Origin: Nonomuraea jabiensis
Lineage (GTDB): Bacteria; Actinomycetota; Actinomycetes; Streptosporangiales; Streptosporangiaceae
DNA length: 64,000 bases
Direction: 5' to 3'
NCBI RefSeq assembly: GCF_014204795.1
Contig: NZ_JACHMB010000001.1
Coordinates: forward strand, 3,286,001-3,350,000
Shown here: in pieces, positions 41,434 through 51,084 of the stretch
Position numbering within the stretch: position 1 is the stretch's first letter
How the letters are laid out: every line of letters begins with the position of its first letter
Position numbers and translations under genes: made by a program
The notes under the pieces: generated by a model
What the model saw: only the letters and a program-made list of their open reading frames with translations
Databases searched by the model: none
Told to the model about the DNA's origin: nothing

Positions 41434-42099
41434 ATGGTCCCGAGCATCCCGGTCAGCGTCGACCTGGTCGTGCTCACCGTGCGAAACCACGCCCTGAGCG
41501 CTCTGGTCTGGCGCCGCGACAACCCCCCGTTCCTGCGCCGGTGGTCCCTGTCCGGCGGCTTCATCCAGCTCGACGAGGACCTCCCGGCCGCCGCCCACCG
41601 CATCCTCGCCGAACGCGCCGGCCTGCCGGGCGCGCCGGTCCACCTGGAGCAGCTCCAGACGTACGGCTACCCCGACCGCGACCCCCGCCAGCGCGTCCTG
41701 AGCGTCGCCTACCTGGGCCTGGCCCCCGACCTGCCGGCCTCGGAGAAGGCCCACATGAGCTGGCAGCCGGTCGACTCGCTGACGGTCATGGCCTTCGACC
41801 ACCGCCGCATCATGCAGGACGGGATCGAGCGGGCGCGGGCCAAGCTGGAGTACACGCCGCTGGGTGCGGCCTTCTGCCCGCCGGAGTTCACGGTGGCGGA
41901 CCTGCGCCGCGTGTACGAGATCGTCTGGGGCCGGTCCCTGGACCCGCGCAACTTCCACCGGAAGGTCACCAAGGCCGAGGGCTTCCTGGTGGAGACGGGC
42001 GCCACCACGACCAGGGACGGGGGCCGCCCGGCCAAGCTCTACCGCCGCGGCCCCGCCGAGCTCCTCCATCCGCCGATGCTGCGCAGCCTCAAGGAGTAG
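41434..42099 (+). CDS. NUDIX-domain transcriptional regulator (NrtR-like)
   Basis: 221 residues from ATG 41434; TAGCGT ten bases upstream suggests leaderless transcription. N-terminal NUDIX fold (VDLVVLTVRNHALSALVWRRDNPPFLRRWSLSGGFIQLDEDLPAAAHRILAERAGL). The Nudix box is degenerate (RILAERAGL lacks the REExxE pattern), indicating ligand sensing rather than hydrolysis. The C-terminal winged helix is of the NrtR type (FTVADLRRVYEIVWGRSLDPRNFHRKVTKAEGFLVETG). NrtR proteins sense ADP-ribose and control NAD genes. No NAD gene adjoins it here. Confidence 0.88.
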   Translation: MVPSIPVSVDLVVLTVRNHALSALVWRRDNPPFLRRWSLSGGFIQLDEDLPAAAHRILAERAGLPGAPVHLEQLQTYGYPDRDPRQRVLSVAYLGLAPDLPASEKAHMSWQPVDSLTVMAFDHRRIMQDGIERARAKLEYTPLGAAFCPPEFTVADLRRVYEIVWGRSLDPRNFHRKVTKAEGFLVETGATTTRDGGRPAKLYRRGPAELLHPPMLRSLKE

Positions 42100-42745
42100 G
42101 GCTCCTCAGCACGGCCGCGGTCATGGGGGTGTGCAGGGTCCAGCCGAGGGTTTCGTAGAGGGCCTGGCCTTCCGCCGTGGCCACCAGGACGCCCGTGCGT
42201 GCCCCCCGCGAGGCCGCCGTGCTGGCCAGCGTACGCATGATCACGGTGCCGAGCCCGCGGCGGCGGTGGTTGCCCGCCGTCTCCACCTGGTCCACCACGG
42301 CCGTGCGGCCCGCCAGGGCGAACTGGCCCCTGGCGGCGACCTCCCCCGCGGCCGTCAGCAGGCGGGCCGCCGTGACCCCGGCGCGGGTCGTGACGGCCAG
42401 CGTGTAGCCGGGGGGAGCCCGGAAGGCACTGCGGGTCAGGGGCGCCGTCATCATGAACTCCGGGTCCTGGACCGCCCACCGCTCCGGCAGGAAGGGGCTG
42501 ACGTCCGGGGCGGAGGCGCACAGCTTGAGCCAGGTCCCGGGCGTCGTGAGGGTGTCGGTCAGGTGGTGGAGGGTCTCCGGCGTCGGAGCGGCGACGATGT
42601 GGCGGGACACGTGGCCGGGCAGGCCCACGTCCACCCGCAGGCCCCATGGCACCGGTACGGGTCGGGGGGCGTTGCGGGAGATCACCCAGCCGTCCACCCA
42701 AGCCCGAACTGTTGCGGTATGGGCAGTTTTGAGAACCTCCGTCAT
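42089..42745 (-). CDS. GNAT-family N-acetyltransferase
   Basis: 218 residues from ATG 42745. The C-terminal half carries the GNAT core: GQFALAGRTAVVDQVETAGNHRRRGLGTVIMRTLASTA with the acetyl-CoA loop RRRGLG, and VATAEGQALYETLGWTLHTPM. The N-terminal half is variable and probably binds the substrate. Its 3' end overlaps the NUDIX gene by 11 bases (convergent). Confidence 0.88.
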   Translation of the reverse strand: MTEVLKTAHTATVRAWVDGWVISRNAPRPVPVPWGLRVDVGLPGHVSRHIVAAPTPETLHHLTDTLTTPGTWLKLCASAPDVSPFLPERWAVQDPEFMMTAPLTRSAFRAPPGYTLAVTTRAGVTAARLLTAAGEVAARGQFALAGRTAVVDQVETAGNHRRRGLGTVIMRTLASTAASRGARTGVLVATAEGQALYETLGWTLHTPMTAAVLRSPTP

Positions 42746-42854
42746 GATGTCCAGCTTATGGTCTGGCCTCCAGTACTGACCGGGGCGTAGCAGGATAAAA
42801 AGGACACGGCGTGGCACCGCCGAGTCGTGACCCGGGCCAGGTAGGGTCCCCGGT

Positions 42855-43760
42855 GTGCGCGTTGAGATACATGGTCACAGGGGAGCTCGTGGCCTCTGGC
42901 CGGAGAACACCCTGCCGGGGATGAGCCGCACGATGGAGCTCGGCGTTCACGCGCTCGAGCTCGACGTCGCCCTCACCGCCGATCGGCGGCTCGTGCTCAC
43001 GCACGACCTCACGGTCTCCGCCGTCACCAGTGCCGACCGGCGGCCGCTCAGGGCCGACGATCCGCTCTACCCCTATGTCGGCAAGCCGATCAACGCCCTC
43101 ACGCTGGCGCAGCTGCGCACGCTCGACGTGGGCGTGCGGCTGCCGCGCCACCCCGACGACCCGTTCGCGCTGACGCAGGTCGCCATGCCCGAGACCAGGA
43201 TGCCGACGCTCGGCGCGGTGCTGGGGCTGGTGAACGCCTACGAGGCGGAGAGTGTACGGCTGCACGTCGAGCTGAAGTCCGACCCCACCAGGCCGCATCT
43301 GACGGCCGACCCCGAGCTGTTCACCGAGCTGGTCGTCGAGGAGCTCGACCGGCACGGCAGGCTGGACAACGCGGCCGTGCTCAGCTTCGACTGGCGCATC
43401 ATCACCCATGCCGCCGGGCTCGCCCCGGGCACGCGGCGGTTCGCGCTGATCGAGCTGGACACCCTCCACTGGCACGAGGACCTGGGTGACGACATCCCCG
43501 CCGCCGCCCGCGACGCCGGGGCGACCACGCTCTCGCCCGAGCACGCCATGGTGGACGAGGCGCTGATGGCCCAGGCCCGGGCCGCCGGCCTCGACGTGGC
43601 GGTCTGGACCGTCAACGAGGCCGGCCTGGCGGCGCGAATGCTGGACCTGGGGGTGGCCGGGATCGTCACCGACTATCCCGATCGGATGCGGGAGCTCTGG
43701 CGGGAGCGGGGGATGGAGCTGCCCGAGCCCGTGGGCCCGCTCAAGCCGGTGGGGGTCTAG
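42855..43760 (+). CDS. Glycerophosphodiester phosphodiesterase
   Basis: 301 residues from GTG 42855. GDPD domain: EIHGHRGARGLWPENTLPGM with catalytic HRG and PEN, LELDVALTADRRLVLTHD, HVELKSDP, and AVWTVNEAGLAARMLDLGVAGIVTDYPD. Hydrolyses glycerophosphodiesters to glycerol-3-phosphate and alcohol. No signal peptide, so cytoplasmic. Its 3' end overlaps the CorA gene by 4 bases, convergent. Confidence 0.93.
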   Translation: MRVEIHGHRGARGLWPENTLPGMSRTMELGVHALELDVALTADRRLVLTHDLTVSAVTSADRRPLRADDPLYPYVGKPINALTLAQLRTLDVGVRLPRHPDDPFALTQVAMPETRMPTLGAVLGLVNAYEAESVRLHVELKSDPTRPHLTADPELFTELVVEELDRHGRLDNAAVLSFDWRIITHAAGLAPGTRRFALIELDTLHWHEDLGDDIPAAARDAGATTLSPEHAMVDEALMAQARAAGLDVAVWTVNEAGLAARMLDLGVAGIVTDYPDRMRELWRERGMELPEPVGPLKPVGV

Positions 43761-44866
43761 AGCCAGCCGTTCCTGCGGAAGCCCCGGTGCAGGAACACGC
43801 AGGCGGTGACCATGACGGCCAGCACCGCGGGGTAGCCCCAGACCGAGTGGAGCTCCGGCATGAAGTCGAAGTTCATGCCGTAGATCCCGGCGATCATGGT
43901 GGGCACGGCCAGGATGGCCACCCAGGACGAGATCTTGCGCATGTCCTCGTTGGCCAGGGCGTTCGAGCGGGCCAGGGCGGCCTGCAGGATCGAGCTGCAC
44001 AGCTCGTTGGAGGACTCCACCTGCTCGCAGACCCGGGAGAGGTGGTCGCCGACGTCGCGGAAGTATTCGCGCATGTCCGAGGGGATGACGCGACGCTGCG
44101 GCAGCGCGGCCATGGGGGACTGCAGCGGGGTGATGGCCCGCTTCATGTCCAGCATCTCCCGCTTGAGCTGGTAGATCCGGTTGATGTCGCGGGAGCTGAC
44201 GTCGGCGAACACCGTCGCCTCGACCTCTTCCAGCTCCAGCTGCATGAGGTCGGCGACCTGGAGGTACTGGTCGACGACGTGGTCGGAGATGGCGTGCAGG
44301 ACGCCGGCGGGGCCGCGGTTCATCAGCTTGGGCTTGTCCTCGAGGCGCTCGCGGACCACGGTGAGCGGGCAGTGGTCGCCGTGCCGCACCGTCACCACGA
44401 AGTCCGGGCCGAGGAACACCATGATCTCGCCGGTGGCGATGATCTCGCTGGTGGCGGTCAGCTCGTCGTGGTCGAGGTAGGCGATGGTCTTGAGCACCAT
44501 GAACAGCGACTCGCCGTACCGCTCGACCTTGGGGCGCTGGTGGGCCTTGACGGCGTCCTCGACGGCCAGCGGGTGCAGGCCGAACACCTCGGACAGCCAC
44601 TCGACCTCGGGGGCCTCGGGCTCGTGGAGTCCCACCCAGACGAACGCGTTGGCGCCGTCGGACTCCTTGTTGCGCTCGCGGACGAGGCTGAGCGCGTCGT
44701 CGATGCCGGTGGTGGCGACCTTCTTGCCCTGGACGTAGGCGCCGTACTCGACGATGGAGGCGACCGGGGGCACGCACATGTCACGCACCGGCTCGGCGAG
44801 CTGGAGCGCGGTGCGCGTCTGAAGAGGGTGACGGTTGATGCGACGGAAAAGCGTGGACGAGCGCAT
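43757..44866 (-). CDS. corA: CorA-family magnesium/cobalt transporter
   Basis: 369 residues. The cytoplasmic alpha/beta funnel domain is followed by long helices and two C-terminal transmembrane helices. The pore signature GMN is present in AGIYGMNFDFMPEL. Final helix VLAVMVTACVFLHRGF ends in a short basic tail. Forms pentamers in the cell membrane. Upstream is a 353-base gap shared with purD. Confidence 0.95.
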   Translation of the reverse strand: MRSSTLFRRINRHPLQTRTALQLAEPVRDMCVPPVASIVEYGAYVQGKKVATTGIDDALSLVRERNKESDGANAFVWVGLHEPEAPEVEWLSEVFGLHPLAVEDAVKAHQRPKVERYGESLFMVLKTIAYLDHDELTATSEIIATGEIMVFLGPDFVVTVRHGDHCPLTVVRERLEDKPKLMNRGPAGVLHAISDHVVDQYLQVADLMQLELEEVEATVFADVSSRDINRIYQLKREMLDMKRAITPLQSPMAALPQRRVIPSDMREYFRDVGDHLSRVCEQVESSNELCSSILQAALARSNALANEDMRKISSWVAILAVPTMIAGIYGMNFDFMPELHSVWGYPAVLAVMVTACVFLHRGFRRNGWL

Positions 44867-45219
44867 GGCAGTCCCTTTCCGCCCGACCTGGCACGCTCCA
44901 CGCGCGATGAAACTTCACCTCACAGAATGCGCGGAGGCACGATCAGGCTGCCGGATTGGAGTGGTCGGGGGTATACGGGGTGTACGTGAGCGAGCACGTA
45001 CTGCTGGGATCACCAGGATTCATCCCGGACCACCTCCAATCGCATGGGGACGCCGCGAAGCCGCCCTAACTTACCACAGTCGGGTGAACTTCTTTGACGA
45101 TACTCGCCAGGACAGTCTCGGCTCAGGTAGAAGTCCACAAAGTTATGGCCCTATTCCGGCGATTGGTGTGGCCCGGGCCCCAGCCTGTGCCAGGCTGCGG
45201 GCCTGCGACAATGGACCTC
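44867..45219. other. Divergent intergenic region of corA and purD
   Basis: A gap of 353 bases without a convincing gene. It holds GTACGTG (44982-44988) and CACGTAC (44995-45001) as perfect inverted 7-mers around AGCGAG, an operator or hairpin. Near the right end, GACAAT (45207-45212) stands seven bases before GTG 45220, the spacing of a -10 element for leaderless purD mRNA. A short frame begins at 45094 but only extends purD artificially. Confidence 0.5.
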
Positions 45220-46434
45220 GTGCGCGTTCTAGTCATTGGTTCCGGAGGGCGTGAGCACGCCCTGTGCCGTTCCCTCAGCCTCGATCCCCAGGTCAGCGAG
45301 CTCCACTGCGCCCCGGGCAACCCGGGCATCGAGGAGGTGGCGACCCTTCATCCCGTCGATCCGCTCGACCCCGGGCAGGTGGCCGAGCTGGCCGTGCGGC
45401 TGCGGGTCGATCTCGTGGTCGTGGGGCCGGAGGCGCCGCTCGTCGCGGGGGTGTCCGACGCCGTGCGCGACGCGGGCATCGCGTGCTTCGGGCCGTCGAA
45501 GGACGCCGCCATGATCGAGGGCTCCAAGACGTTCGCCAAGGAGGTCATGAAGGCGGCCGACGTGCCGACCGCGCGGGCCAGGACGTGCGTCACCGAGGAG
45601 GAGGCGGCCGCCGCGCTCGACGAGTTCGGGGCGCCGTACGTGGTCAAGGACGACGGGCTGGCCGCAGGCAAGGGCGTGGTCGTCACCGACGACAGGGACA
45701 AGGCCCTGGCGCACGCGCGGGCGTGCGAGCGCGTGGTGATCGAGGAGTTCCTCGACGGGCCGGAGGTGTCGCTGTTCGCGCTGTGCGACGGCAGCACGGC
45801 GGTGCCGCTGCAGCTCGCGCAGGACTTCAAGCGGGCCTACGACGGCGACGAGGGCCCCAACACCGGCGGCATGGGCGCCTACACACCGCTGCCGTGGGCG
45901 CCCGAAGGGCTGACCGAGCAGGTCATGCGGGAGGTCGTGCACCCGACGATCGGCGAGCTGACCCGGCGCGGGCTGCCCTACCAGGGCGTGCTCTACGTGG
46001 GGCTGGCGCTGACCTCCAAGGGGCCGAAGGTCGTGGAGTTCAACGCGCGCTTCGGCGACCCGGAGACGGAGGTGCTGCTCGACCGGCTGGAGACGCCGCT
46101 GGGCGGGCTGCTGATGGCGTGCGCGACGGGCGAGCTGGGGCTCGACCCGGTGTTCAAGGACGGCTCGGCCGTGACCGTGGTGATCGCCTCCGAGGGCTAC
46201 CCCGAGGCGCCGGTCAAGGGCGACGTGATCAAGGGGCTGCAGGAGACCGGCGACGCGTACGTGCTGCACGCCGGGACCAGGAGGCAGGGCGACGACGTGG
46301 TCTCCGCCGGCGGGCGGGTGCTCGCCGTGGTCGGCCACGGGCCCGACCAGGACAGCGCGCGCCAGGCGGCCTATGACCTCGTCGGCCGGATCGAGCTGCG
46401 GGGCTCCCACCACAGGACGGACATCGCCCGATGA
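45220..46434 (+). CDS. purD: Phosphoribosylamine-glycine ligase
   Basis: 404 residues from GTG 45220. This start gives VRVLVIGSGGREHAL, the usual N-terminus of the family. An in-frame ATG lies at 45211. ATP-grasp enzyme: SGGREHAL, GPEAPLVAGVSDAVRDAGIACFGPSKDAAMIEGSKTFAKEVM, KDDGLAAGKGV, GPNTGGMGAYTPLP, EFNARFGDPETEVLL. Joins phosphoribosylamine and glycine in purine synthesis. purC overlaps its stop (ATGA). Confidence 0.96.
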   Translation: MRVLVIGSGGREHALCRSLSLDPQVSELHCAPGNPGIEEVATLHPVDPLDPGQVAELAVRLRVDLVVVGPEAPLVAGVSDAVRDAGIACFGPSKDAAMIEGSKTFAKEVMKAADVPTARARTCVTEEEAAAALDEFGAPYVVKDDGLAAGKGVVVTDDRDKALAHARACERVVIEEFLDGPEVSLFALCDGSTAVPLQLAQDFKRAYDGDEGPNTGGMGAYTPLPWAPEGLTEQVMREVVHPTIGELTRRGLPYQGVLYVGLALTSKGPKVVEFNARFGDPETEVLLDRLETPLGGLLMACATGELGLDPVFKDGSAVTVVIASEGYPEAPVKGDVIKGLQETGDAYVLHAGTRRQGDDVVSAGGRVLAVVGHGPDQDSARQAAYDLVGRIELRGSHHRTDIAR

Positions 46435-47267
46435 AGCACGTGCACTCCGGCAAGGTACGCGACCTCTACCGGACCGACGACGACAAGCTGCTGATGGTCG
46501 CCTCCGACCGGATCTCGGTCTTCGACTACGTGCTGGAGACCAGGATCCCCGACAAGGGGGCCATCCTCACGCAGATGTCGTTGTGGTGGTTCGACCAGCT
46601 CAAGGACGTCGTGCCCAACCACATCCTGGGCAAGGGCGACGACTCCCGCAGCGTGCTGTGCAAGCCGCTGACGATGGTGCAGGTCGAGTGCGTGGCGCGG
46701 GGCTACCTCACCGGCGGCGGGCTGAACGAGTACCGCGCCGGCGGCACGGTCTCCGGCGTCCGCCTCCCGGAAGGGCTCGAGGACGGTTCCCGGCTGCCCG
46801 AGCCGATCTTCACGCCGTCCACCAAGGCGCCCATGGGGCAGCACGACGAGCCGATCTCGTACGAGCAGGTCGTCCAGGAGGTGGGCAAGGAGACCGCCGA
46901 GGAGCTGCGGCGGATCACCCTGGCCGTCTACACGCGCGGCGCGGAGATCGCCCGCGAGCGCGGGATCATCGTGGCCGACACCAAGATCGAGCTCGGCTGG
47001 GACGCCGAGGGGGTGCTGACCCTGGGCGACGAGGTGCTGACCCCTGACTCCTCGCGCTTCTGGCCGGCCGACGAGTGGCAGCCGGGCCGCGCGCAGCGCT
47101 CTTTCGACAAGCAGTTTGTACGTGATTGGCTGCTATCGCCCGAATCCGGATGGGACAAATCCTCCGGAACTCCCCCGCCTGCGCTTCCCGACCACATCGT
47201 GGAGCGCACGCGGCAGCGATACCTAGAAGCATATGAGCGCATCACGGGGGCTTCCTTTAGCGGATGA
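46431..47267 (+). CDS. purC: Phosphoribosylaminoimidazole-succinocarboxamide synthase
   Basis: 278 residues from ATG 46431. SAICAR synthetase features: HSGKVRDLY, VASDRISVFDYVL, QVECVARGYLTGGGLNEYRAGGTVSG, EPIFTPSTKAP, IIVADTKIELGW, LGDEVLTPDSSRFWPADEW and FDKQFVRDWL. Couples aspartate to CAIR with ATP. Operon with purD. Confidence 0.96.
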   Translation: MKHVHSGKVRDLYRTDDDKLLMVASDRISVFDYVLETRIPDKGAILTQMSLWWFDQLKDVVPNHILGKGDDSRSVLCKPLTMVQVECVARGYLTGGGLNEYRAGGTVSGVRLPEGLEDGSRLPEPIFTPSTKAPMGQHDEPISYEQVVQEVGKETAEELRRITLAVYTRGAEIARERGIIVADTKIELGWDAEGVLTLGDEVLTPDSSRFWPADEWQPGRAQRSFDKQFVRDWLLSPESGWDKSSGTPPPALPDHIVERTRQRYLEAYERITGASFSG

Positions 47268-47344
47268 TTCGGCTGGGCCAGTTGGTGTTACCCACTACTG
47301 TTGGCCCGATCGAGCCTCACCGTTGATTTCAAGGAGCCGCACGA

Positions 47345-48610
47345 ATGGTCCGTTACCGCGTGCGCGGTGGCAACGCACTGCGTGGAACCGCGTTCATCCA
47401 GGGCGCGAAGAATGCCGTGCTCCCCATGATCGGTGCGGCTCTGCTCGCCGCCAAGGGCCGCACCGTTCTGCGCAACGTGCCGATCATCGAGGACGTCCGC
47501 CGCGCGGTCGAGCTGGCCGAGTCGGTCGGCGCGTACGTCGAGCTGCACGAGTCCGAGCGCACGCTGGTCATCGACGCCTCCAGGCTGACCAGCGCCGTTC
47601 TGCCGGCAGAGATCGCCAGGCGCTTCCGCGGCTCCGTCCTGTTCACCCCCGCCCTGCTCCACCGGCTGGGCGAGGCGATCATCGAGGGGATCGGCGGCTG
47701 CAATCTCGGCAGCCGCAACCTCGACTTCCACTACCTCGGCTACAAGCGGCTGGGCGCGCTCGTGGACGAGGGCGAGACCGTCATCCACGTCAAGGCGTCC
47801 GGCCTGACCGGCGCGACCCTCTACCTCGACACCCCGTCCCACACCGGCACCGAGAACCTCATCATGGCCGCCGCCCTGGCCAAGGGCACCACCGTGATCG
47901 AGAACGCGGCCCTGGAGCCCGAGGTGCTCGACGTCATCGACATGCTGACCAAGATGGGCGCGCGGATCAGCGGCGGCGGCACCGGGTTCATCACCGTGGA
48001 GGGCGTGGAGGAGCTGCACGCCGTCGAGCACACGGTGATGCCCGACCGGCTCGACGCGGGCGTGTTCGCGATGGCCGCGGCGATCACCGGGGGCGAGCTG
48101 AGCCTGGTGGGCACGGGCCTCGACCTGGGCGTCGTCCGCTACAAGCTGGAGCAGATGGGCGTCGAGTTCGCCCGGCAGGGCGCCGTCCTGCACGTGCGGT
48201 GCGAGGGCCCGCTGCGCCCGATCAACATCATCACCGACACCTACCCCGGCTTCGCCACCGACCTGCAGTCGCCGATGATGACCGTCGCGGCGCTCGCCGA
48301 CGGCACCAGCTACATCCACGAGCGCATCTTCGACGGCAGGTTCGCCCTGGCCGGAGAGCTGAACAAGATGGGCGCGAACGTCGAGGTCGACGGCAGCCGG
48401 GCCATCGTGCGCGGCCGCACGCCGCTGGTCGGCGCCCGGGTGACGGCCCACGATCTTCGCTCCGGCATCGCCCTGGTGCTCGCCGGCCTCGCGGCCGAGG
48501 GGGAGACCCAGATCGACTCCGGATACCTCATCGATCGCGGCCACGCGCATCTCGCCGCCCGAATGCGCGCTCTCGGTGCGGACATTACACGAGAGATTTC
48601 AGAGCGCTAA
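47345..48610 (+). CDS. UDP-N-acetylglucosamine 1-carboxyvinyltransferase-like protein (MurA family)
   Basis: 421 residues from ATG 47345. EPSP-synthase fold. Lys22-Asn23 of [11 protein letters not shown] match the substrate-binding pair of MurA. The active-site loop [14 protein letters not shown] has Cys119 where mycobacterial MurA carries Asp. [18 protein letters not shown] [17 protein letters not shown] and [24 protein letters not shown] are present. It would transfer enolpyruvate from PEP to UDP-GlcNAc, the first committed step of peptidoglycan. Whether it is the main MurA or a specialised paralogue cannot be decided. Preceded by 77 bases with no gene. Confidence 0.88.
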   Translation: MVRYRVRGGNALRGTAFIQGAKNAVLPMIGAALLAAKGRTVLRNVPIIEDVRRAVELAESVGAYVELHESERTLVIDASRLTSAVLPAEIARRFRGSVLFTPALLHRLGEAIIEGIGGCNLGSRNLDFHYLGYKRLGALVDEGETVIHVKASGLTGATLYLDTPSHTGTENLIMAAALAKGTTVIENAALEPEVLDVIDMLTKMGARISGGGTGFITVEGVEELHAVEHTVMPDRLDAGVFAMAAAITGGELSLVGTGLDLGVVRYKLEQMGVEFARQGAVLHVRCEGPLRPINIITDTYPGFATDLQSPMMTVAALADGTSYIHERIFDGRFALAGELNKMGANVEVDGSRAIVRGRTPLVGARVTAHDLRSGIALVLAGLAAEGETQIDSGYLIDRGHAHLAARMRALGADITREISER

Positions 48611-48811
48611 AAAACGCCAGAAAAACCTCGTTGAGCTGCTAGGACATCTAGTCGGGCGGTCAACCTGAACGACTTTCCGGAAAAGTCGGGCGTGACATTA
48701 CGGCCCCCGCGAGCGATCGTTCCAAAAGAGAGCACTGCAACGGACGGCAGGATGGGACGAACATTGGTCGAGAGGGCCGAAGAAACTCCCCGAGTGTCAC
48801 GCCCGGGCGCT

Positions 48812-50101
48812 ATGACACCGGACCTCACCATCGGCGTGGTCGGACCCCACGACCTGGTCGAGCGAGTCATGCTGATGGGTCATGCCGCGGCTCCGCTGCC
48901 GTGTCGCCTGGTCGCGGCCGCATACCGCGACGAACAGGAGGCGCCCGACAAGGTGACGCGGCTCGGACCCGGAGTCGACGCATGCTTGTTCGCCAGCCCG
49001 GTCCCCTATGACCTGGCCAGGCGTTCCGGCGTGCTGACGATGCCGGCGACGTACGTCCAACTCGGCGGAGCAGCACTGGTGGCGGCGTTGGCCAAGGCCG
49101 CGCTCGACACCCGCATCGACCCCCAGCGGGTCAGCATCGACGTGGTGAGCCGGGCCGATGTCGAGGAGGCGTACACCGACCTCGGCATCCCCGCGACGGA
49201 CGTGCACAGCCGCGACGAGCCGGGTGCCACCGGCACGATCGCGGCCTACCACGAACGTCTGGCCAGGCAGGGAGCCACCTCGGGGGCGCTGACGTGCCTG
49301 CCCGCGGTGGCCGAACGCCTGCACGCCGCGGGCGTACCGGTCATCAGGATCAGGCCGACCTCGGCGGCGGTCCGCACGGCGCTGCACACCGCGGCGCTGC
49401 TGGGGGCACACCACCGGCTGGAGGAGTCACAGCTCACCGTGGTGCTGGTGGAGGTGCCGACGCTGCGCGAACCCGTGCGCCGCGCGGCCCCCCGCTACTG
49501 GCGCGACGAGCTGCGGCTGTCGCTGCACCGGCTCCTGGTCCAGGAGGCGAACCGGATCAACGCCACCGTCTGGCCGATCGACGATCACAGCTATCTGGTT
49601 ACCGCTACCAGAGGCTCGATCGCGGCGGCGACGGACGGGTTCAGGGTGTTGCCGTTCGCGGCCAGGATCAGGGACGAGCTGGGACTGGCGGTCGAGGTCG
49701 GCGTGGGCATGGGGCGCACGACGCATGACGCGGAGTCGCACGCCCGGGCGGCACTGGCCCGCACGCAGGCGGGCAAACAGGCACAGGGATTCGCGGTGGA
49801 CCGCGAGGGGCGGGCGCTCATCCCGGCCCCGCGGATGCCACCGACCGGGTCCAACGCACTCAAACCGAAGGGAGTGGAAGTACTGGCCCGGCTGGCGGCC
49901 AAGCTCGAAGGCGGAGACACCGTGGTGGACGCCGAGGGCGCGGGCAAGATGCTGGGAGTGACGCCGCGTACGGCTCGGCGGTTGCTGCGCACGTTGGTTG
50001 ACGAGGGACTCGCGTGGCCGCTACCGCCGAACCGCACACCGCAGCCTGGCCGTCCGCGCCAGCTGTACCGGCTGATCGTGGAGAAGCTCGGGCCCCGATG
50101 A
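48812..50101 (+). CDS. Transcriptional regulator-like protein
   Basis: 429 residues from ATG 48812; in-frame starts at 48692 (GTG) and 48752 (ATG) would add 40 or 20 unconserved residues. The N-terminal part is Rossmann-like (LTIGVVGPHDLVERVMLMG, LFASPVPYDLARRSG). A middle domain resembles a degenerate nucleotide cyclase/GGDEF or GTP cyclohydrolase IIa fold (VWPIDDHSYLVTATRGSIAAATDGFRVLPFAARIRDELGLAVEVGVGMGRTTHDAESHARAAL). A C-terminal winged helix is seen (GKMLGVTPRTARRLLRTLVDEGLA). Probably a ligand-responsive regulator; targets unknown. Confidence 0.7.
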   Translation: MTPDLTIGVVGPHDLVERVMLMGHAAAPLPCRLVAAAYRDEQEAPDKVTRLGPGVDACLFASPVPYDLARRSGVLTMPATYVQLGGAALVAALAKAALDTRIDPQRVSIDVVSRADVEEAYTDLGIPATDVHSRDEPGATGTIAAYHERLARQGATSGALTCLPAVAERLHAAGVPVIRIRPTSAAVRTALHTAALLGAHHRLEESQLTVVLVEVPTLREPVRRAAPRYWRDELRLSLHRLLVQEANRINATVWPIDDHSYLVTATRGSIAAATDGFRVLPFAARIRDELGLAVEVGVGMGRTTHDAESHARAALARTQAGKQAQGFAVDREGRALIPAPRMPPTGSNALKPKGVEVLARLAAKLEGGDTVVDAEGAGKMLGVTPRTARRLLRTLVDEGLAWPLPPNRTPQPGRPRQLYRLIVEKLGPR

Positions 50102-50649
50102 GGGTCCGGGACTGAGCGTTTCGGTGCCGGGCCGCCTCTCGGCACCGAGCGTCACGGGCGGGGTCCGCGCCCGCGGGGCGGCACTTCGTGCTGCCCGCCG
50201 TACGGGCCTGAGGCGTCTTTTGAGGCTGGAAACGCTCCTGGGGCTGGTCTTGATACCGGCCGGGGGCCGCCGCCCCGCTGTGTGCATTACGGAGTCGTGT
50301 GTGACTGTTGAGGGTTTTCGTATGACCTGAGCAACACGATGGCGTTGACAATCGATGTCATCTTTGCGAACTCACGCGTTGACTCTTGTGAACTTATTGG
50401 TTGACCCGTGTAGATCCGGGTATGTTCTCGGGTGCCCCCGATCGACGGGATTCGGACGGGGGCGCCAATTCTTTCAGGCGTCGATCTTCCGCCCTCGCGC
50501 GCGTTCCGGCTGTGTGTTTCTGGCCGAGGTGCCGCGGTTTCGTCCAACACCACGTGGCTCGGTGTGTTTCCGCAGGTCGGAGGCTGGGAGTCGTGGTACG
50601 GAAGTGGCCGGTTTCGGGCTGATTCGTCCGGTGTTGCGGGCCGTGCGCG
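50102..50649. other. 548-base gap with hairpins and repeated TTGAC boxes
   Basis: No gene with protein-like composition is seen on either strand. The left part has GC hairpins: GGTGCCG with CGGCACC near 50125-50148, and GGGGCGGCA with TGCTGCCC near 50178-50202, likely terminators of the regulator gene. The middle holds three TTGAC words (near 50345, 50378 and 50401) with unusually AT-rich DNA between them, typical of sigma-70 -35 boxes. Something on the plus strand may start here, perhaps a small RNA. The rhodanese gene ends at the right side. Confidence 0.5.
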
Positions 50650-51084
50650 TCAGCAGGCGCAGGCGATGCCGGACACCGGCGCCGTGAGGGCGTCCACGGG
50701 GCGCCGGGTGACGCCCGAGGCGGTCTCCACGGGGAAGCCCTCCCTCGCCCAGTACTCGAAGCCGCCGATCATCTCCTTGACCCGGTAACCCAGCTTCGCG
50801 AACTCCAGGGCCGCCCTGGTGGCGCCGTTGCACCCCGGCCCCCAGCAGTACGTGACGACCTGGGCCTCCGCCGGGACCAGGCCGGGCGCCCTCGCGGCGA
50901 TCTCGGCGGTCGGGAGGTGCACGGCGCCCTCGATGTGGCCCTGGTCCCAGCTCTCCCGGCTGCGCGAGTCGACGACTACGACGCCGGGGACCCCGGCGGC
51001 CAGGTCGGCGGCCACGTCCGAGACGTCGGTCTCGAAGGCGAGGCGGGCGGCGAAGTGGGCGAGCGCGGCGGCGTTGTCGGACAT
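50650..51084 (-). CDS. Rhodanese-like sulfurtransferase
   Basis: 144 residues from ATG 51084. Single rhodanese domain: GVVVVDSRSRESWDQGHIEGAVHLPTAEI, then the active-site loop YCWGPGCNGATRAALEFAKLGYRVKEMIGGFEYWAREG. Candidate active cysteines are those in YCWGPGC. It ends with GIACAC, two further cysteines. A role in sulfur transfer or detoxification is likely. Monocistronic. Confidence 0.9.
   Translation of the reverse strand: MSDNAAALAHFAARLAFETDVSDVAADLAAGVPGVVVVDSRSRESWDQGHIEGAVHLPTAEIAARAPGLVPAEAQVVTYCWGPGCNGATRAALEFAKLGYRVKEMIGGFEYWAREGFPVETASGVTRRPVDALTAPVSGIACAC

Noticed and set aside
50401..50622. 73-codon plus-strand frame in the gap before the rhodanese gene
   Set aside because: Arg/Ser/Val/Cys-rich with no protein-like pattern and no ribosome binding site.
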